In this document: piece by piece, positions 35,379 to 45,297 of the stretch
How the letters are laid out: the number at the start of each line of letters is the position of its first letter
Numbering within the stretch: position 1 is the stretch's first letter
NCBI RefSeq assembly: GCF_001500045.1
Contig: NZ_LQIX01000016.1
Coordinates: 18,607-82,606 of the forward strand
Direction of reading: 5' to 3'
DNA length: 64,000 nucleotides
DNA from: Mycobacterium sp. GA-1199
Lineage (GTDB): Bacteria > Actinomycetota > Actinomycetes > Mycobacteriales > Mycobacteriaceae
The notes under the pieces: generated by a model
What the model saw: the letters and a program-made list of their open reading frames with translations, nothing else
The model's database searches: none
What the model was told of the DNA's origin: nothing
Translations under genes and position numbers: made by a program

Positions 35379-35864
35379 ATGAGCGCCGGTGGGATCGTGC
35401 TTGTCGCGTTGGCCATCGCGGTCGGCATCGTCGGCATCGTGGTGCCGCTGCTTCCCGGCACGCTGCTGGTCTTCGGGGCGATCGCGGTGTGGGCAGTCGT
35501 CGAGAAAGAGACCACCGCGTGGGTGACGTTGGCCGTGGCGACGGTGCTGCTCGGCGCCGCGGCCCTGATCAAGTACACGTGGCCGGTGCGGCGGATGCGC
35601 GAGGCCGATGTGCGCACCCCGAGCCTGCTGGCTGGCGGGGTGCTCGGCGTGATCGGCTTCTTCGTGATCCCCGTTCTGGGGCTGGCGATCGGCTTCGTGC
35701 TGGGTATCTATCTCGCCGAACTCACCAACCGCCACGACCGGCGCGCGGCGTGGACATCGACGAAGCACGCGCTCAAGGGCGTTGCCCTGTCGGTCGGCGT
35801 AGAAATGGCCGGCGCGCTGCTCGCCACCGTCGTTTGGGTCATCGGGGTGTACGTGACGCAGTAG
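35379..35864 (+). CDS. DUF456 membrane protein
   Basis: Small integral membrane protein of 161 aa with four to five hydrophobic helices and a short basic loop (RRMREAD) in the middle, matching the DUF456 family, whose function is unknown. The glycine-rich GIVGIVVPLLPG near the N-terminus is characteristic. It sits between two enzymes on the same strand with 9-base gaps on both sides. Confidence 0.85.
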   Translation: MSAGGIVLVALAIAVGIVGIVVPLLPGTLLVFGAIAVWAVVEKETTAWVTLAVATVLLGAAALIKYTWPVRRMREADVRTPSLLAGGVLGVIGFFVIPVLGLAIGFVLGIYLAELTNRHDRRAAWTSTKHALKGVALSVGVEMAGALLATVVWVIGVYVTQ

Positions 35865-35873
35865 CTTGCAGGC

Positions 35874-37037
35874 ATGGCCAAGCTGCGTTTCGGATACTTC
35901 ATCGCACCGTTCCACCGCGCCGGCACCAACCCGACGCTCGCGCTGCAGCGCGACCTCGAGCTCATCGAGCACCTCGACGCGCTGGGCTTCGACGAGGCGT
36001 GGATCGGCGAACACCATTCGGCGGGAAGCGAGATCATCAGCTCACCCGAGGTGTTCATTGCGGCGGCCGCGCAGCGCGCCAAGCGGATCCGGTTTGGTAC
36101 CGGGGTCATCTCGCTGGCGTACCACAACCCGCTGTGGGCGGCCGACCGGCTGATGCTGCTCGACCACCTCACCCACGGTCGCGTCATCGGCGGCATGGGG
36201 CCCGGCTCGCTGCCCACCGACTCGGCGATGATCGGCCTGACGCCCACCGACACCCGCGAACTACTGGAGACCAACCTCGACATCGTCGTGCGGTTGCTCA
36301 AGGGTGAAACGGTCTCGGCCAAGACGGCCACCCACGAACTCCACGACGCCAGGCTGCAACTGGCGCCCTATGCGGAGGACGGCATCCCGCTCGCCGTCGC
36401 CGCGGTGGCCTCGCCGACCGGTGCGCGGCTGGCCGGCAAGCACGGGATCGGGCTGCTGTCGATCGGGGCGACGCTCGTCGTCGAGGGATTCGACGCCCTC
36501 GCGCATCACTGGGGAATCGCCGAGGAACGTGCGGCCGCGTTCGGCACGACGGTCGATCGCCGCAACTGGTCGCTGGTGTGCCCCATGCACATCGCCGAAA
36601 CCGAGGAGCAGGCGCGCGCCGACGTCCGCTTCGGCATCGAGCACTGGTACCGCTACTTCCAGAAGGTCGCGGCATTCCCGCAGATGGAGGTGCCCGGTGA
36701 GAACATCGACGAGGTCGTCGACATCATCAACGGCGCAGGCGCCGGCGTCATCGGAACGCCGGAACAGGCGCGCGCCCAAGTGCAGCGGCTGTGGGACCAG
36801 TCCGGCGGCTTCGGGTGCATGCTGCAGATGGGCCATGAATGGGCCAACCCGGCAGCCACCAAGCGCTCGGCGGAGTTGTTCGCCGCCGAGGTCATACCGC
36901 ACTTTCAGGGTCAAGCCCAGCCGACGTTGGACGCCGCGGCGCGCGCCCGCGATGTACGCCAGGAGCTCGCCCAGACGCAGCTGTCCGCGATCGAGCACAT
37001 GAATCAGAAGTACGAGGCCGAAAAAGGCGGAGGGTGA
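35874..37037 (+). CDS. LLM-class flavin-dependent monooxygenase
   Basis: Luciferase-like flavin oxidoreductase of 387 aa, similar to limonene 1,2-monooxygenase and F420/FMN-dependent alkanal monooxygenases. A TIM barrel with FDEAWIGEHHSAG near the N-terminus (about residues 40-52), RFGTGVISLAYHNP, and GRVIGGMGPGSLP; later VIGTPEQARAQVQ. Cofactor (FMN or F420) and substrate cannot be told from sequence. Ribosome site weak. It is convergent with ptpB with only 7 bases between. Confidence 0.88.
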   Translation: MAKLRFGYFIAPFHRAGTNPTLALQRDLELIEHLDALGFDEAWIGEHHSAGSEIISSPEVFIAAAAQRAKRIRFGTGVISLAYHNPLWAADRLMLLDHLTHGRVIGGMGPGSLPTDSAMIGLTPTDTRELLETNLDIVVRLLKGETVSAKTATHELHDARLQLAPYAEDGIPLAVAAVASPTGARLAGKHGIGLLSIGATLVVEGFDALAHHWGIAEERAAAFGTTVDRRNWSLVCPMHIAETEEQARADVRFGIEHWYRYFQKVAAFPQMEVPGENIDEVVDIINGAGAGVIGTPEQARAQVQRLWDQSGGFGCMLQMGHEWANPAATKRSAELFAAEVIPHFQGQAQPTLDAAARARDVRQELAQTQLSAIEHMNQKYEAEKGGG

Positions 37038-37044
37038 CGGCGTT

Positions 37045-37848
37045 TCAGCCGAGCAGGACGGCGCGCAGGCGCACGACCTCGTCGTCGGTGACGCCGGCGG
37101 CTTCCAGGTAGCCCCGCACCGAGCCGTAGTTCTCGACGATCGAACGTCGCGCGGTCTCGAGGTAGTCCTCGCGCACGCCGAGCACCTCCTCGGTGAGCCG
37201 CGCCTCGGCGAAGGTGACGATCTCGTCGGTGGTGTCCTCGGACCGGTTGCGGATGGACTCGAGGATGCTTTCGCGCAGCTGTGACACCGCCTCGTTGCTG
37301 CGAAGGAAGTCGGCCACGATGGCGTCGCGCTCCACACCGACCGCCTCGAGCACCGTCGCGACAGTGAAGCCCGTGCGGTCCTTACCCGCGAAGCAGTGCG
37401 CGATGACCGGGCGTTGTCCGGCGAGCATCGAAATCACCTGGCGCACGGCCAAGTGCGCACCGGGCAGCGTGGGGAACTTCTGGTACTCCTCGGTCATGAA
37501 CCGCCCCGCGGCCACCGCCACGTCCTCGTCATCGGGTTTCTCGGTCATCATGCGCTGGAAGCTCTGCTCATGCGGGGCCTCCGCGCCGGGCTTGGCCAGC
37601 TCGTGAAACGGCAGCCGGTGTATCGCGACGCCGTCGGGCACCCGTCCCGGCCCTCGCCGCTCGACCTCACGATCCGAGCGCAGATCGGCGACATCGGTGA
37701 TGTTCAAGCGGCGCAACAGCTCCCGGCCCGCCTCGTCCAGACCGCTCAGCTCGCTCGACCGGAAGAACTGCCCGGGTCTGATACCGGTCTCCTCGGCGAT
37801 GTCGCGGAAGTTCCACGCCCCTGACAGGGCGTCGGGGTTGCCCGCCAC
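37045..37848 (-). CDS. ptpB: protein tyrosine/phosphoinositide phosphatase PtpB
   Basis: Tyrosine-type phosphatase of 267 aa (Rv0153c position). The signature HCFAGKDRTG carries Cys152 and Arg158. Early motifs FRDIAEE and the LRSDRE loop match PtpB. In M. tuberculosis PtpB is secreted and acts on host phosphoinositides and phosphoproteins; in a fast grower that role need not apply. No signal peptide is visible. The GTG start at 37848 immediately follows the fadE2 stop with no gap, so the two are translationally coupled. Confidence 0.93.
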   Translation of the reverse strand: MAGNPDALSGAWNFRDIAEETGIRPGQFFRSSELSGLDEAGRELLRRLNITDVADLRSDREVERRGPGRVPDGVAIHRLPFHELAKPGAEAPHEQSFQRMMTEKPDDEDVAVAAGRFMTEEYQKFPTLPGAHLAVRQVISMLAGQRPVIAHCFAGKDRTGFTVATVLEAVGVERDAIVADFLRSNEAVSQLRESILESIRNRSEDTTDEIVTFAEARLTEEVLGVREDYLETARRSIVENYGSVRGYLEAAGVTDDEVVRLRAVLLG

Positions 37849-39123
37849 CTACCGAGCCCCGCCCGTCGCCGCGGGGCCCAATTGGCGGCTCGCCGCCGTC
37901 GCGAAAGCGCTTTTCTCCCTGCCGAGTTCCGCGCGGGCGATGGTCCGCATGTGCACCTCGTCCGGGCCGTCGAACAGCCGCATCGCACGGTGCCAGGCGT
38001 ACAGCCGCGCCAACGGCACGTCGTCGCAGATTCCCATGCCTCCGTGCACCTGGATGGCGCGGTCGATGACGTCGCACGCCATCTGCGGGGCGACCGCCTT
38101 GATCTGAGCGACCAGGACCTGCGCGTCCTTGCTCTTGTTGCCCTGCTGGTCGATGGTCCACGCCGCCTTGTGGCACAACAGGCGGGCCTGGTCGATCTGG
38201 TTGCGCGACTTGGCGATCGACTCGCGCACCACACCCTGCTCGGACAGCGGCTTGCCGAACGCCACTCGCTTCTGCACGCGGTCGATCATCAGCGCCAGCG
38301 CCCGCTCGGCGGCACCGATCGCGCGCATGCAGTGGTGGATGCGGCCGGGGCCGAGGCGGGCCTGGGCGATCGCGAACCCGCTGCCCTCCTCGTGGAGCAG
38401 GTTCTCGGCGGGCACCCGCGCGTTGTCGAAGACGATCTCGCAATGCCCGTGCTGATCCTGCCAGCCGAACACCGGCAGCGAACGCTGGATGTCGACACCC
38501 GGGGTGTCGGTGGGCACCAGAATCATCGACTGCTGCTGGTGGCTGGCCGCATCCGGATTGGTCCGGCCCATCACGATCAGGATCTTGCAGCGCGGATCAG
38601 CCGCGCCGGTGATCCACCACTTGCGACCGTTGATGACGTAGTCGTCCCCGTCGCGCAGCATCGTGGTCTCGATGTTGCGGGCATCGCTGGAGGCGACCGC
38701 GGGTTCGGTCATCGCGAAGGCGCTGCGGATCTCGCCGGCCAGCAGCGGTTCGAGCCACTGCTTGCGCTGCTGCTCATTGGCGAACAGGTGCAGCGTCTCC
38801 ATGTTGCCGGTGTCGGGGGCCGCGCAGTTGGTGACCTCGGGCGCGATCTCCATGCTCCACCCGGTCAGCTCGGCCAGCTGCGCGTACTCGAGGTTGGTCA
38901 GACCGGACTCGGCGGGCAAAAACAGGTTCCACAGCCCGCGTTCCTTGGCGAGCTTCTTGAGCTCCTCGACGATCGGTGGGACGGTGTGGTCCTTCGGACC
39001 CGCCTCTTCGCGGTAGCGGTGGTACTCGGCTTCGGCGGGGAAGACGAATTCCGTCATGAAATCGCCCAGGCGCTGGTGGTAGTCGAAGGCCTTGGCCGAC
39101 ATCGCGAAGTCCATGCCCGCCAC
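37849..39123 (-). CDS. fadE2: acyl-CoA dehydrogenase FadE2
   Basis: Acyl-CoA dehydrogenase of 424 aa, closest by memory to FadE2/Rv0154c and to the ACAD10/11 group acting on longer or unusual acyl-CoAs. Motifs: FAMTEPAVASSDARN, RKWWITGAADPRC, FDNARVPAENLL, and the C-terminal VHGGMGICDDVPLARLY...FDGPDEVH. In the ACAD10/11 type the catalytic base is an Asp/Glu in another position than EGT, which fits GPDEVH here. The start could also be the ATG at 39102. Upstream partner of ptpB. Confidence 0.92.
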   Translation of the reverse strand: MAGMDFAMSAKAFDYHQRLGDFMTEFVFPAEAEYHRYREEAGPKDHTVPPIVEELKKLAKERGLWNLFLPAESGLTNLEYAQLAELTGWSMEIAPEVTNCAAPDTGNMETLHLFANEQQRKQWLEPLLAGEIRSAFAMTEPAVASSDARNIETTMLRDGDDYVINGRKWWITGAADPRCKILIVMGRTNPDAASHQQQSMILVPTDTPGVDIQRSLPVFGWQDQHGHCEIVFDNARVPAENLLHEEGSGFAIAQARLGPGRIHHCMRAIGAAERALALMIDRVQKRVAFGKPLSEQGVVRESIAKSRNQIDQARLLCHKAAWTIDQQGNKSKDAQVLVAQIKAVAPQMACDVIDRAIQVHGGMGICDDVPLARLYAWHRAMRLFDGPDEVHMRTIARAELGREKSAFATAASRQLGPAATGGAR

Positions 39124-39137
39124 GATATGTCACCTCC

Positions 39138-39392
39138 TCAGACGGGTTTGTGCTGCGTCGGGCTTTGCCCGGACTCCCACTTGGCCTCCAGGCTGCGGGT
39201 CACCCGGGCGCCCGCGGCGTGTTCGAGCTGAAACGTCGTACCGTCGTCGAGTTCGTAGGTGATGACGACAGTGCCGTCGTTGACGTCCTTGTGCACGACC
39301 TTGCAGGGGATGGTTTCAGCGCCGCGGTCGACGAGGACGATGTCGCCGGGCGTGACGTCCTCGATGCGGTCGTTCTCGGAGATGTTCGACAT
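39138..39392 (-). CDS. small conserved hypothetical protein
   Basis: Acidic protein of 84 aa, family not recognised. The middle has a beta-rich, KOW/SH3-like feel (TPGDIVLVDRGAETIPCKVV, YELDDGTTFQLEHAAG), and the C-terminus is polar. No signal peptide or membrane helix. The ATG at 39392 begins where the acidic, ordered sequence starts; an upstream in-frame start at 39512 adds a Cys/Arg-rich stretch that looks non-coding. It lies 14 bases upstream of fadE2 on the same strand and may be the first gene of that operon. Confidence 0.6.
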   Translation of the reverse strand: MSNISENDRIEDVTPGDIVLVDRGAETIPCKVVHKDVNDGTVVITYELDDGTTFQLEHAAGARVTRSLEAKWESGQSPTQHKPV

Positions 39393-39501
39393 CCATCGAC
39401 CGTAGCAACGCCGTGGGCCCGGCGGTGCTCGCGCTCTTCGACGCCCCGTCCCGCTGGGCCTCGAAATACGCTGACAGCGAACGCATTTCAAATAGCAGCA
39501 C

Positions 39502-39511
39502 TGTGGCCACA
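39502..39511. promoter_or_regulatory. 10-base palindrome upstream of ahpC
   Basis: TGTGGCCACA is a perfect palindrome ~100 bases before the ahpC start, in the 217-base divergent spacer. A second small palindrome, TTACGTAA, lies at 39560-39567. Either may bind a regulator of the peroxide-defence genes; no OxyR or FurA gene is adjacent. Confidence 0.3.
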
Positions 39512-39609
39512 ATCACGTTCGTTTAGCTTGCCTTCGCATCGAGAAATGCCGAGGATCGGTTACGTAATCTGGACTGAATCCAAACTAAGCGATAAGGATG
39601 GTGCTCGCG

Positions 39610-40197
39610 ATGGCATTGTTGACAATCGGTGACCAGTTCCCTCGGTACGACATGGCGGCGGTGGTCGGCGGTGACCTCTCTGAGGTCGATGCCAAGCAGC
39701 CCGACGACTATTTCACCCGCGTGACCAGCGAGGACCACGAGGGCAAGTGGCGGATCGTCTTCTTCTGGCCGAAGGACTTCACGTTCGTGTGCCCGACGGA
39801 GATCGCCATGTTCGGCAAGCTCAACGACGATTTCGAGGACCGCGATGCGAAGGTCATCGGCGTGTCGGTCGACAACGAGTTCGTCCACTTCCAGTGGCGC
39901 GCCCAGCACGAGGACCTCAAGAAGCTGCCGTTCCCGATGGCTTCGGACCTCAAGCGCGAGCTTTCGCTGGCGACCGGCGTGCTCAACGCCGACGGTGTGG
40001 CCGACCGGGCGACGTTCATCATCGACCCGAACAACGAGATCCAGTTCGTGTCGGTGACCGCCGGTTCCGTCGGTCGCAACGTCGACGAGGTGCTGCGGGT
40101 GCTCGACGCGCTGCAGTCCGACGAGCTGTGCGCCTGCAACTGGAAGAAGGGCGATCCCACGATCAAGCCGGCCGAGCTGCTGGCAGAGGCGGTGTGA
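39610..40197 (+). CDS. ahpC: alkyl hydroperoxide reductase AhpC
   Basis: Two-Cys peroxiredoxin of 195 aa that reduces peroxides and peroxynitrite, using AhpD as electron donor. The peroxidatic Cys61 is in FVCPTE and the two C-terminal cysteines Cys174 and Cys176 in LCACNW match the mycobacterial AhpC arrangement. The ATG at 39610 gives the exact family length and the [11 protein letters not shown] start; ATG at 39598 would add four residues. It is followed after 2 bases by ahpD. These two genes are not at this place in M. tuberculosis, where they lie beside a dead oxyR. Confidence 0.96.
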   Translation: MALLTIGDQFPRYDMAAVVGGDLSEVDAKQPDDYFTRVTSEDHEGKWRIVFFWPKDFTFVCPTEIAMFGKLNDDFEDRDAKVIGVSVDNEFVHFQWRAQHEDLKKLPFPMASDLKRELSLATGVLNADGVADRATFIIDPNNEIQFVSVTAGSVGRNVDEVLRVLDALQSDELCACNWKKGDPTIKPAELLAEAV

Positions 40198-40199
40198 CC

Positions 40200-40733
40200 A
40201 TGAGCATCGACAACATCAAGGAAGCGCTTCCGGAGTACGCCAAGGATCTGAAGCTGAACTTCGGCAGCATCGTCAAGACCACTGAGCTGTCCGAGGAGCA
40301 GCTGTGGGGCGCCCTGGTGGCGACCGCCGCGGCGACCAAGAACGAGCGGCTCCTGCGCGAGATCGCCGAGGACGCCCTGGACATCCTCAGCCAGGAGGCC
40401 TACAACGCCGCTCTCGGCGCGGCCGCGATCATGGGGATGAACAACGTCTTCTACCGCACCAAGGCCCAGCTCGACGGCGCCTATGACGACCTGCGGGCCG
40501 GGCTGCGGATGAACATCATCGGCAATCCCGGTGTCGCCAAGGAGGATTTCGAGCTGTGGTCGCTGGCGGTGTCGGCGATCAACGGATGCGGCCACTGTGT
40601 CGCCGCGCACGAGAAGACCCTGCGCGATGCTGACGTGTCGCGCACGGTGATCTTCGAGGCGATCCGGTTGGCCTCGATCGTTTCCGGCGTCGGCCAGGCG
40701 TTGCAGACCGCCGAGGTGCTGACCTCCGTCTGA
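40200..40733 (+). CDS. ahpD: alkyl hydroperoxidase AhpD
   Basis: AhpD of 177 aa, the same length as the M. tuberculosis protein. A helical protein that passes electrons from dihydrolipoamide systems to AhpC and has weak peroxidase activity. The active site [13 protein letters not shown] provides Cys130, Cys133 and His137. Start codon 2 bases after the ahpC stop. A strong hairpin follows. Confidence 0.96.
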   Translation: MSIDNIKEALPEYAKDLKLNFGSIVKTTELSEEQLWGALVATAAATKNERLLREIAEDALDILSQEAYNAALGAAAIMGMNNVFYRTKAQLDGAYDDLRAGLRMNIIGNPGVAKEDFELWSLAVSAINGCGHCVAAHEKTLRDADVSRTVIFEAIRLASIVSGVGQALQTAEVLTSV

Positions 40734-40746
40734 GGCGAACACAGGA

Positions 40747-40777
40747 AAGCGGGGGCACCGACTCGGTGCCCCCGCTT
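40747..40777. terminator. strong bidirectional terminator hairpin
   Basis: A perfect 15-base stem, AAGCGGGGGCACCGA (40747-40761) with its complement (40763-40777), one base apart. It lies 14 bases after ahpD and 11 bases from the stop of the convergent gene, so it can end both transcripts. Confidence 0.85.
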
Positions 40778-40787
40778 CCGTGTCCAC

Positions 40788-41030
40788 CTAGCGGTGATAG
40801 GACGGCTGCTCAAACTCGATGTGATCGATGCGGTGGCCGTGCGTTCCCGACTGAACCGACGGAGCGTGGACGCTGGGTGTCGCGACGATGCCCGGCCGCG
40901 GGGTGTTGTCGGGGGTGTAGGTACCGGCGCTGGCGGCTCCCGCGAAACCGAGTGCCCCGGCGAGGATTCCGGCCGCGAAAGCCGGCAGCGCGACGAAACG
41001 GGCGAGGCGGTGATGTGTGTTGGTGGTCAT
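40788..41030 (-). CDS. small secreted protein, His/Pro-rich mature part
   Basis: Exported protein of 80 aa, function unknown. A basic N-terminus (MTTNTHHRLARF), a hydrophobic core and an AGAASA-G cleavage site at about residue 35 leave a mature peptide of ~45 residues rich in Pro, Ser and His (PSVHAPSVQSGTHGHRIDHIE). Clear ribosome site gaggag before the ATG at 41030. It is divergent from a two-component system and ends against the ahpD terminator. Confidence 0.78.
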   Translation of the reverse strand: MTTNTHHRLARFVALPAFAAGILAGALGFAGAASAGTYTPDNTPRPGIVATPSVHAPSVQSGTHGHRIDHIEFEQPSYHR

Positions 41031-41160
41031 TGGTGATTTCTCCTCTGGTTCTTGACTTTTGGCTTGGTCCACCGGGTTGCTCCGGCGATGACTCAAGATT
41101 CCTGCAACACGGACTTGCTGTATGTCGGGCGAACGGCGGTCGAACCAGATGAATCGCGTG

Positions 41161-41176
41161 TCCCCCAAATGGGGGA
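41161..41176. promoter_or_regulatory. dyad upstream of the NarL-type regulator
   Basis: TCCCCC and GGGGGA arms with a 4-base spacer lie ~33 bases before the response-regulator start. G/C-run dyads of this type are typical of NarL/DevR-class binding sites, so autoregulation is possible. Confidence 0.4.
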
Positions 41177-41208
41177 AGCGAACGCGCCGCTGTGCCAAGC
41201 TGACACCC

Positions 41209-41862
41209 GTGGTGAGCGGCACGACCGGTGAGAAGGTCCGGGTGGTGGTGGGCGACGACCATCCGATGTTTCGCGACGGGGTGGTCCGCGCGCTGGTCTC
41301 GAGCGGGCAGATCGACGTCGTCGCTGAGGCCGACGACGGGGTGGCCGCGCTCGCCGCCATCCGCGAGCACAACCCGCAGGTGGCGCTGCTGGACTACCGG
41401 ATGCCGGGCATGGACGGGGCGGAGGTCTCGGCCGCGGTCATACGGGACGAGCTGCCCACCCGGGTGCTGTTGATCTCCGCGCATGATGAGTCCGCGATCG
41501 TCTACCAGGCACTGCAGAACGGGGCGGCGGGGTTCCTGCCCAAGGAGTCCACTCGATCAGAGCTCGTCAGCGCGGTGCTCGATTGCGCCAAGGGCCGAGA
41601 TGTCGTCGCGCCGAGCCTGGCCGCCGGCCTGGCCGGTGAGATCCGCAAGCGCTCCGAACCCAGCGGGCCGACGCTGAGCCCGAGGGAACGCGAGGTTCTC
41701 AGGCTGATCGCGTCGGGGACCAGCATCCCGGCGATGGCCAAGCAGTTGTTCCTCGCGCCGTCGACGGTGAAGACCCATGTGCAGCGGCTCTACGAGAAGC
41801 TCGGGGTCAACGACCGCGGCGCCGCCGTCGCCGAGGCGATGCGCCGCAAGCTGCTGGACTGA
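41209..41862 (+). CDS. NarL/LuxR-type response regulator
   Basis: Response regulator of 217 aa. Receiver domain (about residues 7-130) with the acidic pair DDH, phospho-acceptor Asp in LLDYRMPGMDG, the Ser of LISAHDE and Lys in PKE. LuxR-type HTH at the C-terminus (about 150-212): LSPREREVLRLIASGTS...STVKTHVQRLYEKLGV. The start is GTG 41209 or 41212; an ATG at 41122 is in frame but would cover the dyad. The sensor kinase gene begins 8 bases after the stop. Confidence 0.92.
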   Translation: MVSGTTGEKVRVVVGDDHPMFRDGVVRALVSSGQIDVVAEADDGVAALAAIREHNPQVALLDYRMPGMDGAEVSAAVIRDELPTRVLLISAHDESAIVYQALQNGAAGFLPKESTRSELVSAVLDCAKGRDVVAPSLAAGLAGEIRKRSEPSGPTLSPREREVLRLIASGTSIPAMAKQLFLAPSTVKTHVQRLYEKLGVNDRGAAVAEAMRRKLLD

Positions 41863-41869
41863 CCCCGCC

Positions 41870-43050
41870 GTGGTGGACCGGATAGCGAGCTTCTTTGCCG
41901 CGGAACCCGTGCGCGTTTCGGCGGTGCTGCGGCTGCCGCTGCTCGGGCTGATCGGCGTGCTGGTGGTGATCTGGGATGTCGACCACTGGCTGCCGGAGCT
42001 GTATGCGGCGGTGCTCGGGATATGGGCGGTCGCGGCCGTGGTCTGGCTTGTCGCGGTGCTGCGCGGACCGGTGCCGTGGTGGGGAGGCTGGGCGTCCACC
42101 GGCGTCGACGTCCTGATGATCCTGGTGCTGTGCCTGGTGTCGGGTGGCGCCACCGCCGCGCTGCTCCCGGTCTTCTTCCTCCTGCCCATCGCGGTGGCGT
42201 TCCAGGACCGGCCGCTGTTGACCGCGCTGCTCGGAATCGGCACGGCGACGGCCTATCTCGGTGCGTGGGTGGTGTATTCGAAACGCGACGACACGGTCGG
42301 GTTGCCGGACGTCGTCTACACCCATTTCGGCTTCCTGCTGTGGGGGTCGATGGCAATGACCGCGCTGTGCGTGGTGCTGGTCCGTCGCCAGGCCCGGGTG
42401 GCAAAGCTCCAAGCGGTACGGCGCCAACTCGTTTCCGAGGCGATGCAAGCCGACGAGCGCCACAACCGGGAGGTTGCCGAGAATCTGCACGACGGTCCGC
42501 TGCAGACGCTCCTCGCGGCGCGTCTCGATCTCGACGAACTCCAGGAGAACAACGACGATCCCGCGCTGGAGGCGGTCCGCGACGCGTTACAGCAGACCGC
42601 GGCGGCGCTGCGCTCGACGGTGACCCAACTGCACCCTCAGGTGCTGGCGCAACTGGGTCTCACCCCGGCGGTGCGAGAGTTGTTGCGGCAGTTCGAATCC
42701 CGCGGCCACTATGAGATCGATGCGGATCTCGACGACGTAGGCAAGCCCGAATCGCAGCAGTTGCTCTATCGGGCGGCCCGTGAACTGCTCGCCAACATCC
42801 ACAAGCACGCCGACGCGACAACGGTGCGGGTCGGGCTGGCGCGTCGAGGGGGCCGGGTCGTGCTGACGGTCTCCGACGACGGCAAGGGATTCGACCCGGC
42901 GATCGTCGAGCAGTACGTCGCCGACGGTCATATCGGCCTGGGCTCACTGCTGGCCCGGTTCGACGCGATGGGCGGGTCGCTGCAGGTGAATTCGCAGGAG
43001 GGCTACGGCACGCAGGTCACGGTCACCTCGCCGCCCGAACCACCCGTCGA

Positions 43051-43054
<4 letters not shown>
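41870..43054 (+). CDS. NarL-partner sensor histidine kinase
   Basis: Membrane sensor kinase of 394 aa. About five to six hydrophobic helices fill residues 15-180 with little extracellular sequence, so the signal is probably sensed in or near the membrane. The HisKA_3 dimerisation domain has the phospho-acceptor His in ENLHDGPLQ; the ATPase domain has the N-box ELLANIHKHA and G-box SDDGKGFDP, then GLGSLLARFDAMGG. The GTG at 41870 follows the regulator closely (start may also be GTG 41873). Its 3' end overlaps the convergent acyl-CoA dehydrogenase gene by 4 bases. The stimulus is unknown. Confidence 0.9.
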
Positions 43055-44190
<1,136 letters not shown>

Positions 44191-44250
44191 TCGATGGCCT
44201 CCTGGTTGTGCGGGTCGACACAACCATAGGCGGGCCCGTTCGATGGGCCG

Positions 44251-45183
44251 TCAGTCGCTGCGTCTCCACCAGGCCATGAAGTACAGCACCATGGCTCCCG
44301 TCAGCGCGAGCAGCACCCACAACACGAGCACCTGGTCGATCCACGCGCCCGGAGGCGGCGCGCCGGGCATGAAGTTGCGTATCGGGATGATTGCGAACAG
44401 CGACGCGGCGTACCAGGTACCGAACGGCGGTAGGAAATTTCGCCGCCCGCGCAGCATCTCGATCGACACGAAGAGAGCCAGCGCGGGCAGGGTGATCAAC
44501 ACCAGGCACAGGCCCACATCGAAGGCGAGCGGTCCCTTCGCCCGCTTCAACGTCACCGTCTCGTAGTCGCCGTCGCGGGCGGACTGGGTGGCCGGTCCGC
44601 TTCGCGTGCTGGTGATGTCCCACCCGTCGAGGCCGCCGGTCACCACCACCCGTGCGGGCTCGAACGTGCGGTCATCGCCGCTTCCGATGAGCACATCGGC
44701 TCCCAGGGCGCCGACCGTGTACGAGTCGAACGGCCACTTGTCCGGGTCGCCCTTCGCGGAGAGCGTGGCGCTGATCTCGGCGGGCAACTGGCCCTTCGGG
44801 GTCTGCAGGTCCTGGATGTCGATGTTGACCTCGTTGATGAACAATCGCACCGCGATATCGGTGTTGACCACGTTGAGGTCGTTGTTCATGTGGTCGTCGG
44901 ACGGGAAGACGACGACCTTGACGTCGACCTCGTTGGCGACCGTGTGCAGTTCCGAAAGGGTGACCTGGACGATGTTGTCGTCACTGGTGCCGAGATCGGG
45001 AGGCCCCAGGGATACGGGCTCGCCGGAGAGATAATGATAACCGACCAGCGACGCGATGTAGACGACCAGGATGATCAGCACCGTGGCGATGTCGTTCAGC
45101 CGTGTGCGTCTGCGACTGCGGGACCTCGGCGCCCGGGCTTCTGGCACCGTCGAGGCTTCGGGCACCTTCGAGTCTTCCGGCAC
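44251..45183 (-). CDS. DUF4436 membrane protein
   Basis: Membrane protein of 310 aa matching the actinobacterial DUF4436 family, function unknown. A basic cytoplasmic N-terminus (RSRSRRRTR), one helix at about 30-52, an extracellular beta-rich domain (about 60-215) with DKWPFDSYTV, then three hydrophobic helices at the C-terminus (about 220-305). It is divergent from pntAa. Confidence 0.85.
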   Translation of the reverse strand: MPEDSKVPEASTVPEARAPRSRSRRRTRLNDIATVLIILVVYIASLVGYHYLSGEPVSLGPPDLGTSDDNIVQVTLSELHTVANEVDVKVVVFPSDDHMNNDLNVVNTDIAVRLFINEVNIDIQDLQTPKGQLPAEISATLSAKGDPDKWPFDSYTVGALGADVLIGSGDDRTFEPARVVVTGGLDGWDITSTRSGPATQSARDGDYETVTLKRAKGPLAFDVGLCLVLITLPALALFVSIEMLRGRRNFLPPFGTWYAASLFAIIPIRNFMPGAPPPGAWIDQVLVLWVLLALTGAMVLYFMAWWRRSD

Positions 45184-45297
45184 CTTCGGGATGCTAGTTC
45201 GCGCGGGCGCCGTTTCCGGTGCGCCGTGCCGGTCGAAATCCGCGACGGGCCGTACCGATTTAGATGTGACCAGCGGTAGCGGTTATGGTGTTCCGTC

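Noticed and set aside
37882..39231. Plus-strand open frame of 449 codons opposite fadE2
   Set aside because: Antisense shadow of an acyl-CoA dehydrogenase with all motifs in place.
39393..39609. oxyR or its remnant divergent from ahpC
   Set aside because: The spacer is only 217 bases and the flanking gene is a small acidic protein without HTH.
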